Assembly (NCBI RefSeq): GCF_011388195.1
Contig: NZ_CP049990.1
Coordinates: forward strand, 1,922,001-1,986,000
DNA: 64,000 nt
Origin: Pusillimonas sp. DMV24BSW_D
Lineage (GTDB): Bacteria > Pseudomonadota > Gammaproteobacteria > Burkholderiales > Burkholderiaceae_B
Direction: 5' to 3'
Shown: positions 1-9,553 of the stretch, in pieces
How the letters are laid out: every line of letters starts with the position of its first letter
Position numbering within the stretch: the first letter of the stretch is position 1
Notes under the pieces: model-generated
The model's input: the letters and a program-made list of their open reading frames with translations, nothing else
Database searches by the model: none
What the model was told of the DNA's origin: nothing
Program-made: the position numbers and the translations under genes

Positions 1-29
1 TATCAAAAAAGCATCAATTCGGTACGAAA

Positions 30-1355
30 CTATCTGAAATTGAATAATTCCTGATGTATGTCAACGTTTGACAGGCCTCGTGTTTTCAGCGCCTTGTGGA
101 TATGGTGTGCCAGTTTTGATGGGCCGCAAAACCAGAGGTCTATCGCTTTACCTTGTGATAGCGCAGATAGAAAAGTGTCGGCGTTAAAACGGCCTTTTGT
201 CTTTGTTTCGTGCACATGGAATTCCAAATTAGTAATTTCGCGGCACTTTTGTTCTAGTAACGATACAAAGTGGTTTCCGTCCCGCTGCGTTACCACGTAA
301 TGCAAGCTGGTTGGCCGGTTAAGTGTTTTGTTTTGTAGTGCCTCGATCCACGCCAGGAATGGGGTGATACCAACTCCTGCGGCCAGCCATACCTGCGAGG
401 CATTTTTTCTGCCTTGATTACACTGAAATTTTCCGTACGGACCCTCAATAGCAACAGGTTGATCGATTCTTAGAGTTTGGGCCAGCTTTGCTGTGTAGTC
501 GCCGAGATTTTTAATATGGAAGGTAAGTTGCGTAGTGCTTGACTCTTTTGGTGCAGACGCAATGGTAAAAGGGTGTGCACCTTCGTCTTGATCAAACGTT
601 AGGAAAACAAATTGTCCGGGCTTGTGTCCGCTCCAGTTGGGTCCGGGGTCGCAAATGACTTCCAGTATTTGATTTGCATGGGGGCGAATCATAACGACAC
701 GGCCAACATGAGTGCGTTTACGACCGATACGTTTGGTCAATGTAGTAAAGGTGGCAATGATCCCAAAAAATAGTAGCGCTGCGATAACTATGCCGTTCAC
801 GCTGCCCCAGTAACTTGCAGGCATTAAGGCAATGGAATGGACGACAAGTACTACATATAAAGCTGGGATGAATTTATGGATTCGGCGCCAGAGGTGGTAG
901 GGGATGAATTTCCACATGCTTAACGCGACCATGATAAGTAGAACGTAAAAGCCCCATTCTCCTAGGTCTTTTGCGATCGAGTGCAACCCCTGCATGACAG
1001 GTAAAACCTCCAGTTTGGGTCTGCCTGTCTTACCTATCAGGTCTGAAATAGGTCCTCCCGCTTCTTTGAAGAGCCAGTGCGCGATAGCAAAGCCCGCCCC
1101 GGTAATCCCCAGCCATTTATGCAAACCATAGAGTTTGTCCATGCCATTGAACAGGGATTCAAGCCACACAGGCCGCGTTGCCAGAATCATGGAAATAGAC
1201 ATCAAGGCAATGGATAGTTGTCCTGTTAGATACATTCCAAGTTGACGAAGAACCCATAAGCCGTCTCCTGATAATTGAGACAAGTACAGAGCATTCCATG
1301 ACCACGCCAGGGTTAATGTCGCGATTAAGAGAAAAATGGCATTTTTGGCTTTCAT
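30..1355 (-). CDS. Ferric-reductase-like transmembrane flavoprotein
   Basis: Predicted membrane oxidoreductase that passes electrons from NAD(P)H through FAD to haem and on to an acceptor such as ferric iron; the acceptor is inferred. The N-terminal half has about six hydrophobic segments with paired histidines (for example in GLHKWLG and HWLFKEAG), as in the ferric reductase/NOX/YedZ superfamily. The C-terminal half is a ferredoxin-NADP reductase-type module with the FAD motif HPFTIAS, a nucleotide-binding stretch AAGVGITPF and the terminal motif LWFCGPS. The start is put at ATG 1355; an in-frame TTG at 1367 would add four residues. A PepSY gene fragment lies just upstream on the same strand, a common pairing for this family, so the operon was probably PepSY then reductase before IS insertion. 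Confidence 0.85.
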   Translation of the reverse strand: MKAKNAIFLLIATLTLAWSWNALYLSQLSGDGLWVLRQLGMYLTGQLSIALMSISMILATRPVWLESLFNGMDKLYGLHKWLGITGAGFAIAHWLFKEAGGPISDLIGKTGRPKLEVLPVMQGLHSIAKDLGEWGFYVLLIMVALSMWKFIPYHLWRRIHKFIPALYVVLVVHSIALMPASYWGSVNGIVIAALLFFGIIATFTTLTKRIGRKRTHVGRVVMIRPHANQILEVICDPGPNWSGHKPGQFVFLTFDQDEGAHPFTIASAPKESSTTQLTFHIKNLGDYTAKLAQTLRIDQPVAIEGPYGKFQCNQGRKNASQVWLAAGVGITPFLAWIEALQNKTLNRPTSLHYVVTQRDGNHFVSLLEQKCREITNLEFHVHETKTKGRFNADTFLSALSQGKAIDLWFCGPSKLAHHIHKALKTRGLSNVDIHQELFNFR

Positions 1356-1365
1356 GTTTTGCTTC

Positions 1366-1392
1366 AAGCCCCCGACTCAGCAGGGGCTTTTT
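1366..1392. other. GC-rich hairpin upstream of the reductase gene
   Basis: AAGCCCC (1366-1372) can pair with GGGGCTT (1383-1389), followed by a short T run on the + strand. The shape is that of a + strand intrinsic terminator, but no + strand gene ends here. On the minus strand it falls in the leader of the reductase gene, where it could affect translation. Its role is unknown. Confidence 0.35.
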
Positions 1393-1431
1393 GATTTGGC
1401 AAAGTGAGGTTTTCAGAGCTTTAACGGCGTC

Positions 1432-1522
1432 TTAGTCGTGATCTTCATCACGTCGCTTTTCGTTGATAATGTTTCCACTAATGGGTTCAACGTATAGCTT
1501 GATGTCAATGCCGGTTGAAATC
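1432..1522 (-). pseudogene. 3' fragment of a PepSY-domain gene
   Basis: About 29 codons are open from the IS21 border to a TAA at 1432-1434. They read ISTGIDIKLYVEPISGN, then IINEKRRDEDHD. This matches the last strand of a PepSY domain, whose usual ending resembles VKLYVDPxTGEV. The start of the gene is missing. The PepSY gene on the other side of the IS (3431-3715) already contains the equivalent strand (GERVKLL), so the two pieces do not add up to one gene. I read this as the remnant of a second, tandem PepSY gene lost through an IS-associated deletion. Similarity is judged by eye. Confidence 0.6.
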
Positions 1523-1580
1523 TGACCCATTTTCGTCGGAAGCGTCGGAGTAAAATTGACCCACCCCGGCATTCCGAAAC

Positions 1581-3361
<1,781 letters not shown>

Positions 3362-3430
3362 TATCGATGGCCAAAAAGCCACCATCATTGCCCAGATGGG
3401 TCAGATTTACTCCGACGGGGTGGATCAGTA

Positions 3431-3715
3431 TTACACCGGCGCTAACAGCTTGACGCGCTCTCCGCGTTGATTCCGGGCTTTCACTTCGTAACCACTTCTT
3501 TCTTTTTCAACTTCGCGAATATCGGTGTATCCGACCGACTCCACGCGGGACAAAATATCGCGCATATCAAGCCATTTTTTTGGCGCCTGTTCCGAAACGC
3601 TTGATGTTTGTGACGCGTTTACATTATTTTGCGCATAGGCGGGAAGGCCCAGAGCAATTAGGCCGGCACTGCCAAGGGTGGTAACAATAACGAGTTTACG
3701 TAAACCTTTGAACAT
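3431..3715 (-). CDS. Secreted PepSY-domain protein
   Basis: A 94-residue protein with a signal peptide (residues 1-24, ending LPAYAQ) and a single PepSY-like unit (WLDMRDILSRVESVGYTDI, then GYEVKARNQRGERVKLL). PepSY domains are small periplasmic modules often found with sensor kinases and ferric reductases. The start is ATG 3715, preceded by AGGAGAAAG; longer readings into the intergenic region lack a ribosome site. The protein ends with APV right after KLL, where family members usually continue through a DPxTGEV strand. The stop codon lies only 3 bp from the IS21 end. It may be slightly shortened, or naturally short. Confidence 0.7.
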   Translation of the reverse strand: MFKGLRKLVIVTTLGSAGLIALGLPAYAQNNVNASQTSSVSEQAPKKWLDMRDILSRVESVGYTDIREVEKERSGYEVKARNQRGERVKLLAPV

Positions 3716-3799
3716 AACTTTCTCCTGATAAAGAATTCGGCCAATCCGAAAACAGTTGCTATTGTGGTCAGGGTGCTGTGAACAACACATGAAGCCGGC

Positions 3800-3821
3800 G
3801 TTCATGTTTTGTTCATGTTGT
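3800..3821 (+). promoter_or_regulatory. Candidate response-regulator box (11-bp direct repeat)
   Basis: Two head-to-tail copies, GTTCATGTTTT and GTTCATGTTGT, repeat with an 11-bp period. Paired half sites one helical turn apart are typical of PhoP/OmpR-family operators. The box lies between the divergent PepSY genes and 46 bp before the PepSY-regulator-kinase operon. A possible -10 element TATAGT follows at 3840-3845. Binding by the adjacent regulator is inferred. Confidence 0.5.
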
Positions 3822-3867
3822 ATGTAATAAAACCGTTCTTATAGTTATTACTCAAAGGGCATGAATA

Positions 3868-4209
3868 ATGCGATCTTTTAGAACAGCGTTCCTTGTCGTG
3901 GTTTTTGCTTCAGTTGCATCCATCTTTCCATTGCTAAGTTTTGCGGATGGCGATAATGATGATCATGACCGCGCCCGGCAAGCCTTGCTCGACGGAAAAG
4001 TGCTTTCTTTACGCGATGTACTGGATAAGGTTAGTCGTGATTTTCCGGGCGAACCGGTTGAAATAGAATTTGAAGAAGACGACGGGCTTTATTTGTATGA
4101 GATAAAGTTGCTTCAGCCGGCAGGCTCCATTTTGAAACTCGAAGTTAACGCGGTAAATGGTGAGGTGCTGAAGGCGAAAGGTCGCAATATTCGGTATGGG
4201 AAAGACTAA
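3868..4209 (+). CDS. Secreted PepSY-domain protein, first gene of a two-component operon
   Basis: A 113-residue protein with an N-terminal signal peptide (ending near SFADGD), an acidic DNDDHDR stretch, and a PepSY domain. The domain has an Asp/Glu-rich first strand (EPVEIEFEEDDGLYLYEIKL) and the closing LKLEVNAVNGEVLKAKG. The start is ATG 3868, with AAAGGG 9-14 bp upstream. The gene ends 2 bp before the response regulator start, so the three genes form an operon. PepSY proteins encoded with PhoQ-type kinases are thought to modulate the sensor in the periplasm; that role here is inferred from position. Confidence 0.85.
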   Translation: MRSFRTAFLVVVFASVASIFPLLSFADGDNDDHDRARQALLDGKVLSLRDVLDKVSRDFPGEPVEIEFEEDDGLYLYEIKLLQPAGSILKLEVNAVNGEVLKAKGRNIRYGKD

Positions 4210-4211
4210 CT

Positions 4212-4877
4212 ATGCGTTTGTTGGTTGTTGAAGATGATCCTGCGCTGGCTCGCCAGTTGGAGCAGGCGCTATGTGGTGCAGGTTATGCTGTGGATGTTGC
4301 CCACGATGGCGAAGACGCCCATTTCAAAGGGGATACCGAGTCTTATGATGCAGTCGTTCTCGATTTGGGTTTGCCGGTTCTGGACGGCCTGACGGTTCTG
4401 CGGAAATGGCGCGCTAACGGGAAGAATATGCCGGTTTTGTTATTAACGGCACGCGATGGTTGGGACGAGAAGGTAAATGGTATCGATGCAGGGGCCGATG
4501 ACTATTTGACCAAGCCGTTTCATATGGAGGAGTTGCTTGCCCGCCTACGTGCCCTGATTCGCCGAAATGGTAAACATGCCAGCGCCCAATGGCAGTGCGG
4601 TTCGATTATGCTGGATACGCGTTCGGCAAGGGTGTCTGTGAACGGCGTGCCCGTGAATCTTACCTCTCATGAGTATCGGGTCTTGGCAAGCTTAATGCAG
4701 CATGCGGGCGAGATTGTTTCGCGGTCAAGTTTAATTGAGCATATTTACGCGCAAGATTTCGATCGCGACTCCAACACAATCGATGTTTTTATCGGACGAC
4801 TACGCAGAAAATTGCCGCCAAATACCATTGAAACAGTTCGTGGGCTGGGATATCGCATAAACGAGGCATCTGAATGA
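4212..4877 (+). CDS. OmpR-family response regulator
   Basis: A 221-residue two-domain regulator. The receiver domain (1-115) has acidic residues in VVEDDP, the phosphoacceptor Asp in VVLDLGLP, Thr in LLLTARD and Lys in YLTKPF. The C-terminal winged helix (about 125-220) contains LTSHEYRVLASL and ends TVRGLGYRINE. The adjacent kinase carries an HALKTPL box of the PhoQ class, so this is probably a PhoP/QseB-like regulator. The signal is unknown; divalent cations or acid are reasonable guesses from the family. The stop overlaps the kinase start by 4 bp (ATGA). Confidence 0.93.
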   Translation: MRLLVVEDDPALARQLEQALCGAGYAVDVAHDGEDAHFKGDTESYDAVVLDLGLPVLDGLTVLRKWRANGKNMPVLLLTARDGWDEKVNGIDAGADDYLTKPFHMEELLARLRALIRRNGKHASAQWQCGSIMLDTRSARVSVNGVPVNLTSHEYRVLASLMQHAGEIVSRSSLIEHIYAQDFDRDSNTIDVFIGRLRRKLPPNTIETVRGLGYRINEASE

Positions 4878-6283
4878 GGCGTAGCTTGCGCGCTGTCAGT
4901 CATTCGCTGCGCGGACGCTTGTTCGTGGGAACGCTTGTGTGGATTCTTGTGACTGCCGGTGTGGCCGGTTGGGGGTTAAATGGCTTGTTTCGTCAGCACC
5001 TAGAACGCCAGTTGGCTTCGGAATTGCGTGTGTACATGAATCAATTGGTGGCGGGCTTGTCGGTAGATGAAAACGAAAACATAACGTTTGCTATTGAGCC
5101 GAGTGACCCCAGATTTGAGCAACCGCTTTCAGGCTTGTACTGGCAGGCGAATAAGTTTTCAGGCAGCGTGGTTGAGCGTCCGGTTGTGGCGCATTCGCGT
5201 TCTTTGTGGGATCAGACGCTTAGAGTGTCTGATTTACAGACGCAGGGCAGCCGCTCGCACCTGACGCTTTTTGATGCCGGTGCAGGGGCCCAGTTTTATG
5301 GACTGTCGCGCGTGGTTACGCCGGCGGAAGGTCAGGCGCGTTATCAGTTAACCGTTGCCGCAAACGAACAATTACTTATTGCACCGTTGAAGCAATTCAC
5401 GCGGTTACTGATGGGGGCGTTGGCGGTACTGGTTTTGGGTATGATCGCCGCAACAATCATGCAGTTGTGGCTGGGGTTAAAACCTCTCATCAGCTTACGA
5501 CGCGAACTGACAAAAGTACGTACCGGCTCAGAGCGTCAAATTCTTGGTCGTTACCCATCGGAAATTCAACCGTTGGTAGATGAGTTCAATCAGGTGTTGC
5601 GCAGTAACGACGAGATTGTGCAGCGCGCGCGTACTCAAGCCGGAAATTTGGCCCATGCCCTTAAAACACCGTTGTCGGTATTGGCGAATGCGGCGCAGCA
5701 GAACAATGACGAACTGGCATTGCTGGTTGACGAGCAGGTTTCTCAGGCACGGCGCCATGTCGATTACCATTTGGCGTGGGCCCGGGCTGCCTCAGTAGCA
5801 CGCACGCCGGGTATGTTCACGCCGGTTGAGCCGGTTATGGATGGGCTGGTTCGCACCCTTAAGCAGTTATATCGCGATAAAGGGGTTGAGCTTCATTTGG
5901 CATTCGACGCGCCGAAAATTGCCTTTCAAGGTGGTGCGCATGATTTGCAGGAAATACTGGGCAATGTATTGGATAACGCTTGCAAATGGGCGACACAGCA
6001 GGTGTGGGTTCGCCTCTTTGAGCGGGAAGCTGCTGAAAAGCGCTGGGTGGTTGTTTGTATAGAAGACGATGGTCCCGGCCTGGCCCAATCAGATCACGCG
6101 CGTGTATTTCAACGGGGCACTCGATTAGACGAGCAAATCCCTGGGTCAGGGCTGGGTCTGTCGATTGTTCATGATTTGGTGCAAAGTTATGGAGGGCAGG
6201 TTAGCGCCTATACATCAGGGCATGGTGGCTTAGGTGTTGAATTGACGCTGCCTGCTGCCTTATCAAAATCTCTAAAGAATTAA
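4874..6283 (+). CDS. PhoQ-like sensor histidine kinase
   Basis: A 469-residue membrane kinase. TM1 is at about 20-40, a periplasmic sensor region at about 45-165, TM2 at about 172-198, followed by a HAMP-like linker. The phosphoacceptor His lies in LAHALKTPLSVLANA. The ATPase domain has an N box (NVLDNACKWA), DDGPG and GSGLGLSIV. The HALKTPL form is typical of PhoQ-type kinases and differs from the more common H-E-L-R-T-P. The last 12 bp overlap the 3' end of senC on the other strand, so the two operons are convergent. Confidence 0.92.
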   Translation: MRRSLRAVSHSLRGRLFVGTLVWILVTAGVAGWGLNGLFRQHLERQLASELRVYMNQLVAGLSVDENENITFAIEPSDPRFEQPLSGLYWQANKFSGSVVERPVVAHSRSLWDQTLRVSDLQTQGSRSHLTLFDAGAGAQFYGLSRVVTPAEGQARYQLTVAANEQLLIAPLKQFTRLLMGALAVLVLGMIAATIMQLWLGLKPLISLRRELTKVRTGSERQILGRYPSEIQPLVDEFNQVLRSNDEIVQRARTQAGNLAHALKTPLSVLANAAQQNNDELALLVDEQVSQARRHVDYHLAWARAASVARTPGMFTPVEPVMDGLVRTLKQLYRDKGVELHLAFDAPKIAFQGGAHDLQEILGNVLDNACKWATQQVWVRLFEREAAEKRWVVVCIEDDGPGLAQSDHARVFQRGTRLDEQIPGSGLGLSIVHDLVQSYGGQVSAYTSGHGGLGVELTLPAALSKSLKN

Positions 6284-8548
6284 TTTGATCGGCGCCATTG
6301 CATCTCCTTGCGCAAGAACGCGTCCAATTTTTACGGCAGGATATCCCAGTGCCTGCAGTGCCGCTATAGCGGCATCCGCGTGCTCGGCCGGCACACTGGC
6401 CAATAATCCACCCGCAGTTTGCGGGTCGAAAATGAGTGGGTAGTGCGGGTGCGACACGGCTGCTTCCTGGTTCTGCAGCGCCCGGCGCAGGCGTACGTTG
6501 GCCGGTTGTAGTGAACTCAGAATCCCCAGGGCGGCTGTCTCCGTTGCGCCTTCTAGTACAGGCAGAGCATCCAGATCGATTTCGGCATCCACACCGGATG
6601 GACGCGTCATTTCCACCAGGTGGCCCAACAGGCCAAATCCGGTTAAGTCTGTGCATGCGGTGGCACCGTGTTCGATTAAGCAAGGCATGGCCAGGCGGTT
6701 CGACATCTGCATATAGGCTAGGGCATTGTCGATCCAGCGGCCTTTTGCTTTTAATTGGGCGTGGGCGGCAAACAAGGTGCCGGTGCCGATGGGCTTGGTT
6801 AGAATAAGTACATCACCCGGGCGCATGGCACCTTTGGTCAAAACCCCTTCAAGCGATTCGTTCACGACACCGTTAACCGCAAACCCCAAGGCCAATTCTT
6901 GCCCTTCACCGGTATGGCCGCCCACCAGCGCACAGCCGGCTTCATTCAATACTTCCACCGCACCTTTCATCATTTGGAAAACGGTGTCTTCCACTTTGGA
7001 CTCAAGACCCGGAGGAACGGTGGCCACTGCGGTGGCCGACATTGGGTCGCCGCCCATGGCAAAAACATCTCCCAGGGCATGGTTGGCCGCGATACGGCCG
7101 AACAAATAAGGGTCGTTGATGAAAGCACGAAAAAAATCGACGGTGTGCACCATGGCTTTGCCGGGGGGTACCTTCACCACCGCCGCGTCGTCGGGCGCAT
7201 GCAGGCCTATAAGAACCTCCGGCCGGTTAAGGGGTTCAATATTGGCCAGTGCGTTGGACAGAACGCCGGCGCCCACTTTGGCGCCGCAGCCGCCACAACG
7301 CATGGCAATCGCAGAAATGGCCTGGGTTTGTTCTTCCTGCTTTAAAGGAATGGGGCTTTGCGCTGCTTCCGTCTGGTGCGACATAGCCGGCTCAAGTTCG
7401 TTGAACTTGCGCATAAAACGGCGATCGATTTGATCTTTCCATCGCCAGACCCAATTGCCTTTGGCATAGAGCGCACCGCGCGAGGCAATCGCATGTTGGT
7501 CGCCCGTGCTGATGAGTGCCAGCCATTTTTGTTGCGGCCGGTAAGGTATCAAAGGCTTTTGCTCTAGGGTATGACGTAAATTATCGTTCAACGGCTTGCC
7601 CATCCGCACAGCGAAGACACCGGCTTTTTCCAATCGGCGGCGGGTAAAGGTCACGCAATCGCCGGCTGCAAAAATTAGTGGGTCGGTTTCTGTTTGCAGC
7701 GTTTCACGTACCTTTATGAAGTTATTCTCATCAAGCGCCAGCCCGGTCTCTTTTAACCATGCGGGGCCGGTGGCTTGTGTTACCCAGAACGTTTCATGCG
7801 TGGTGAATGTGTTGCCGTTCTCTGTATGCAAGCAATCTTCTTCCAGGCGGGTAACTTTGGCAGAAAGGTGAACGTTGACGCCACGCGATTCCAGCGTGCG
7901 CATGAACGCTGCACGTACGCGCGCGTTGTGGGTGGGCAAAATAACGGGGTCGGCTGAAAACAGATGGAACTTTACGGTATCGGCTGTGCGGCCCCATTTC
8001 GCCATTTCATGTTTTAAACGGTGCTGTATGGCTAAGGTGAGCTCGACACCGCCGGCGCCGGCACCCACTACGGCAATGGTTGTGGGTTGCGTTCTTTCCC
8101 GCATTCGGCCCAGCAAAGCCAGCCAGCGCTCATTGAAATGCCGAATGGGTTTAACGGGGATGCTGTGTTCAAGCGCCCCAGGTACGGCATGAATGGCGGG
8201 TGTTGCACCCACATTAATCGACAATACATCGTACGGCACCGGCGGCCGGTTGCGACACAACACGCGTTGCATGTTGCGATCAATGCCGGTGACTTCATCT
8301 TTGAAATAGCGCGCGCCGGCAAACTCGGCCAGTTTTCGTATGTCGATGTGCACGTCGTCGTAACTGTAATGGCCGGCTACATAGCCTGGCAACATACCGG
8401 AATAAGGGGTGTCGGTATCGGTGCAAATGACCGTAAGGCGCACGCCTGGCATGGGCCTCATGGCGAACATACGCAGCACCATCACGTGGCTGTGGCCACC
8501 GCCCACCAAAACAATATCGCGTACCACTGGGGAAGACGCTTGCTGCAT
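6272..8548 (-). CDS. senC: SenC: NAD(P)/FAD oxidoreductase fused to selenophosphate synthetase (SelD)
   Basis: A bifunctional protein of 758 residues. Residues 1-390 form an NDH-2/FCSD-like flavoprotein with dinucleotide motifs VLVGGGHSH (about 14) and VVGAGAGGVEL (about 160) and a second FAD motif FAAGDCVTF. Residues 410-758 are a selenide, water dikinase: CGGCGAKVG (nucleophilic Cys/Lys region), DDAAVV, HTVDFFRAF, ALGDVFAMGG and VGGHTGEG. The catalytic position is Cys, not selenocysteine. SelD makes selenophosphate from selenide and ATP. The ATG directly abuts the senB stop (TGAATG), indicating coupled translation. Linkage to senB and senA points to selenoneine synthesis; a shared role in selenoprotein or selenouridine synthesis is possible, though no selA, selB or selU is in the window. 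Confidence 0.9.
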   Translation of the reverse strand: MQQASSPVVRDIVLVGGGHSHVMVLRMFAMRPMPGVRLTVICTDTDTPYSGMLPGYVAGHYSYDDVHIDIRKLAEFAGARYFKDEVTGIDRNMQRVLCRNRPPVPYDVLSINVGATPAIHAVPGALEHSIPVKPIRHFNERWLALLGRMRERTQPTTIAVVGAGAGGVELTLAIQHRLKHEMAKWGRTADTVKFHLFSADPVILPTHNARVRAAFMRTLESRGVNVHLSAKVTRLEEDCLHTENGNTFTTHETFWVTQATGPAWLKETGLALDENNFIKVRETLQTETDPLIFAAGDCVTFTRRRLEKAGVFAVRMGKPLNDNLRHTLEQKPLIPYRPQQKWLALISTGDQHAIASRGALYAKGNWVWRWKDQIDRRFMRKFNELEPAMSHQTEAAQSPIPLKQEEQTQAISAIAMRCGGCGAKVGAGVLSNALANIEPLNRPEVLIGLHAPDDAAVVKVPPGKAMVHTVDFFRAFINDPYLFGRIAANHALGDVFAMGGDPMSATAVATVPPGLESKVEDTVFQMMKGAVEVLNEAGCALVGGHTGEGQELALGFAVNGVVNESLEGVLTKGAMRPGDVLILTKPIGTGTLFAAHAQLKAKGRWIDNALAYMQMSNRLAMPCLIEHGATACTDLTGFGLLGHLVEMTRPSGVDAEIDLDALPVLEGATETAALGILSSLQPANVRLRRALQNQEAAVSHPHYPLIFDPQTAGGLLASVPAEHADAAIAALQALGYPAVKIGRVLAQGDAMAPIKLIL

Positions 8549-9553
8549 TCAGGACACTCCGAGTAAGTCTTTAACCAGTGTTTGGATCGCGTGTTGTTCA
8601 ACTTTCGGGTCGAATAGTTTGGCCCGGTCACGACATTGCTCGCTTAATACATTCAACAAGCCATTTTCATCGCTTTGCGTTGCGCGGCATTCTTGAATGC
8701 GTTCAGCCAGTACATTTGCGTTATTGAACGGGAAATAGCCTTCATAGTTGTTGCCCAGCATGCCGATATTGCCGTCAACATCCGAGGCCAAAACGGGTGT
8801 CCCGCTGTTAACGGCCTCCATAACAACATGTGCACCGCCTTCCATTGCACTTGTGTGTACGAGTACATGCGCGCGTTGAATACGGCGTCGCACAATGCCA
8901 TGGGGTAACTCGGCTAACCAACGGTAATTTGGCGCTTCAAGCATGGTTTGCTGCGCCGCTTTGCCCAGCGCCGGTTCCAATACCCTGCCGATGTGATCGA
9001 TATAAATATCGCGGTGATCTTTCAAAAGATGCGCCACTTGAAATAGGGTTTGCGGCGCCTTTTCCGGGCGCAAATGTCCGACCATCAGAACATTTAAGTG
9101 TCGTAACGTTTTGCTTAATGGTTTGCGTTGCGATGTGGATTGGAAAATGACACGCGCTTTTTTCTGTTCGGCCGGCGCTAATGCCTCGGGCGCTTTTTCT
9201 TGCAATAACACCAGGCTGTGCGCTTGTTTCATTGACCGTTGAGCGTCCAGGTCGTATTGAATATCGCGATATAAATCGGTACCGGCCAATATAACGGCCA
9301 AGCCGCGCGAACCATGGCAAGCATACCAATTGGATATGGAAGGCGCTGAGCGCCGCGCATGCAGCGCGATTAGAACATCGCTTTTCTCGGCTGAGGTGTC
9401 GTCACCAGGCCATTGCTGCACAATGCTCACCTGTGCAATAGGGGCAATGGCGCTGGCCCAGCGGCGCACAGTTTGCCAGTTCCCGTTATTGGCGGCGGCC
9501 AAAGAAGGGGTGACAATGGTAACCTTCGGTTTTTGGTTGGAGTTGAGTGCCAT
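8549..9553 (-). CDS. senB: SenB: selenosugar synthase (glycosyltransferase family)
   Basis: A 334-residue GT4-like glycosyltransferase. The N-terminal strand KVTIVTPSLAAANNGN begins the first Rossmann fold. The second half contains HLRPEK, a VLVHTSAMEGGAHVVMEAV motif typical of nucleotide-sugar binding, and GTPVLASDVDGN. In the published selenoneine pathway SenB joins selenophosphate to a UDP-sugar to form a selenosugar; I assign it from family features plus direct linkage to senC and senA. The start is ATG 9553 (MALNSNQKPK). A TTG at 9592 would add 13 residues but has no ribosome site. ATG 9553 shares its CATG with the senA start on the other strand. Confidence 0.88.
   Translation of the reverse strand: MALNSNQKPKVTIVTPSLAAANNGNWQTVRRWASAIAPIAQVSIVQQWPGDDTSAEKSDVLIALHARRSAPSISNWYACHGSRGLAVILAGTDLYRDIQYDLDAQRSMKQAHSLVLLQEKAPEALAPAEQKKARVIFQSTSQRKPLSKTLRHLNVLMVGHLRPEKAPQTLFQVAHLLKDHRDIYIDHIGRVLEPALGKAAQQTMLEAPNYRWLAELPHGIVRRRIQRAHVLVHTSAMEGGAHVVMEAVNSGTPVLASDVDGNIGMLGNNYEGYFPFNNANVLAERIQECRATQSDENGLLNVLSEQCRDRAKLFDPKVEQHAIQTLVKDLLGVS

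Noticed and set aside
7260-7310. Possible selenocysteine in the SelD domain
   Set aside because: The catalytic motif reads CGGCGAK with ordinary Cys codons; there is no in-frame TGA.
9330-9551. N-terminal extension of senA by 74 codons
   Set aside because: The extension runs antisense through senB and has no resemblance to the family; ATG 9552 gives the expected length.
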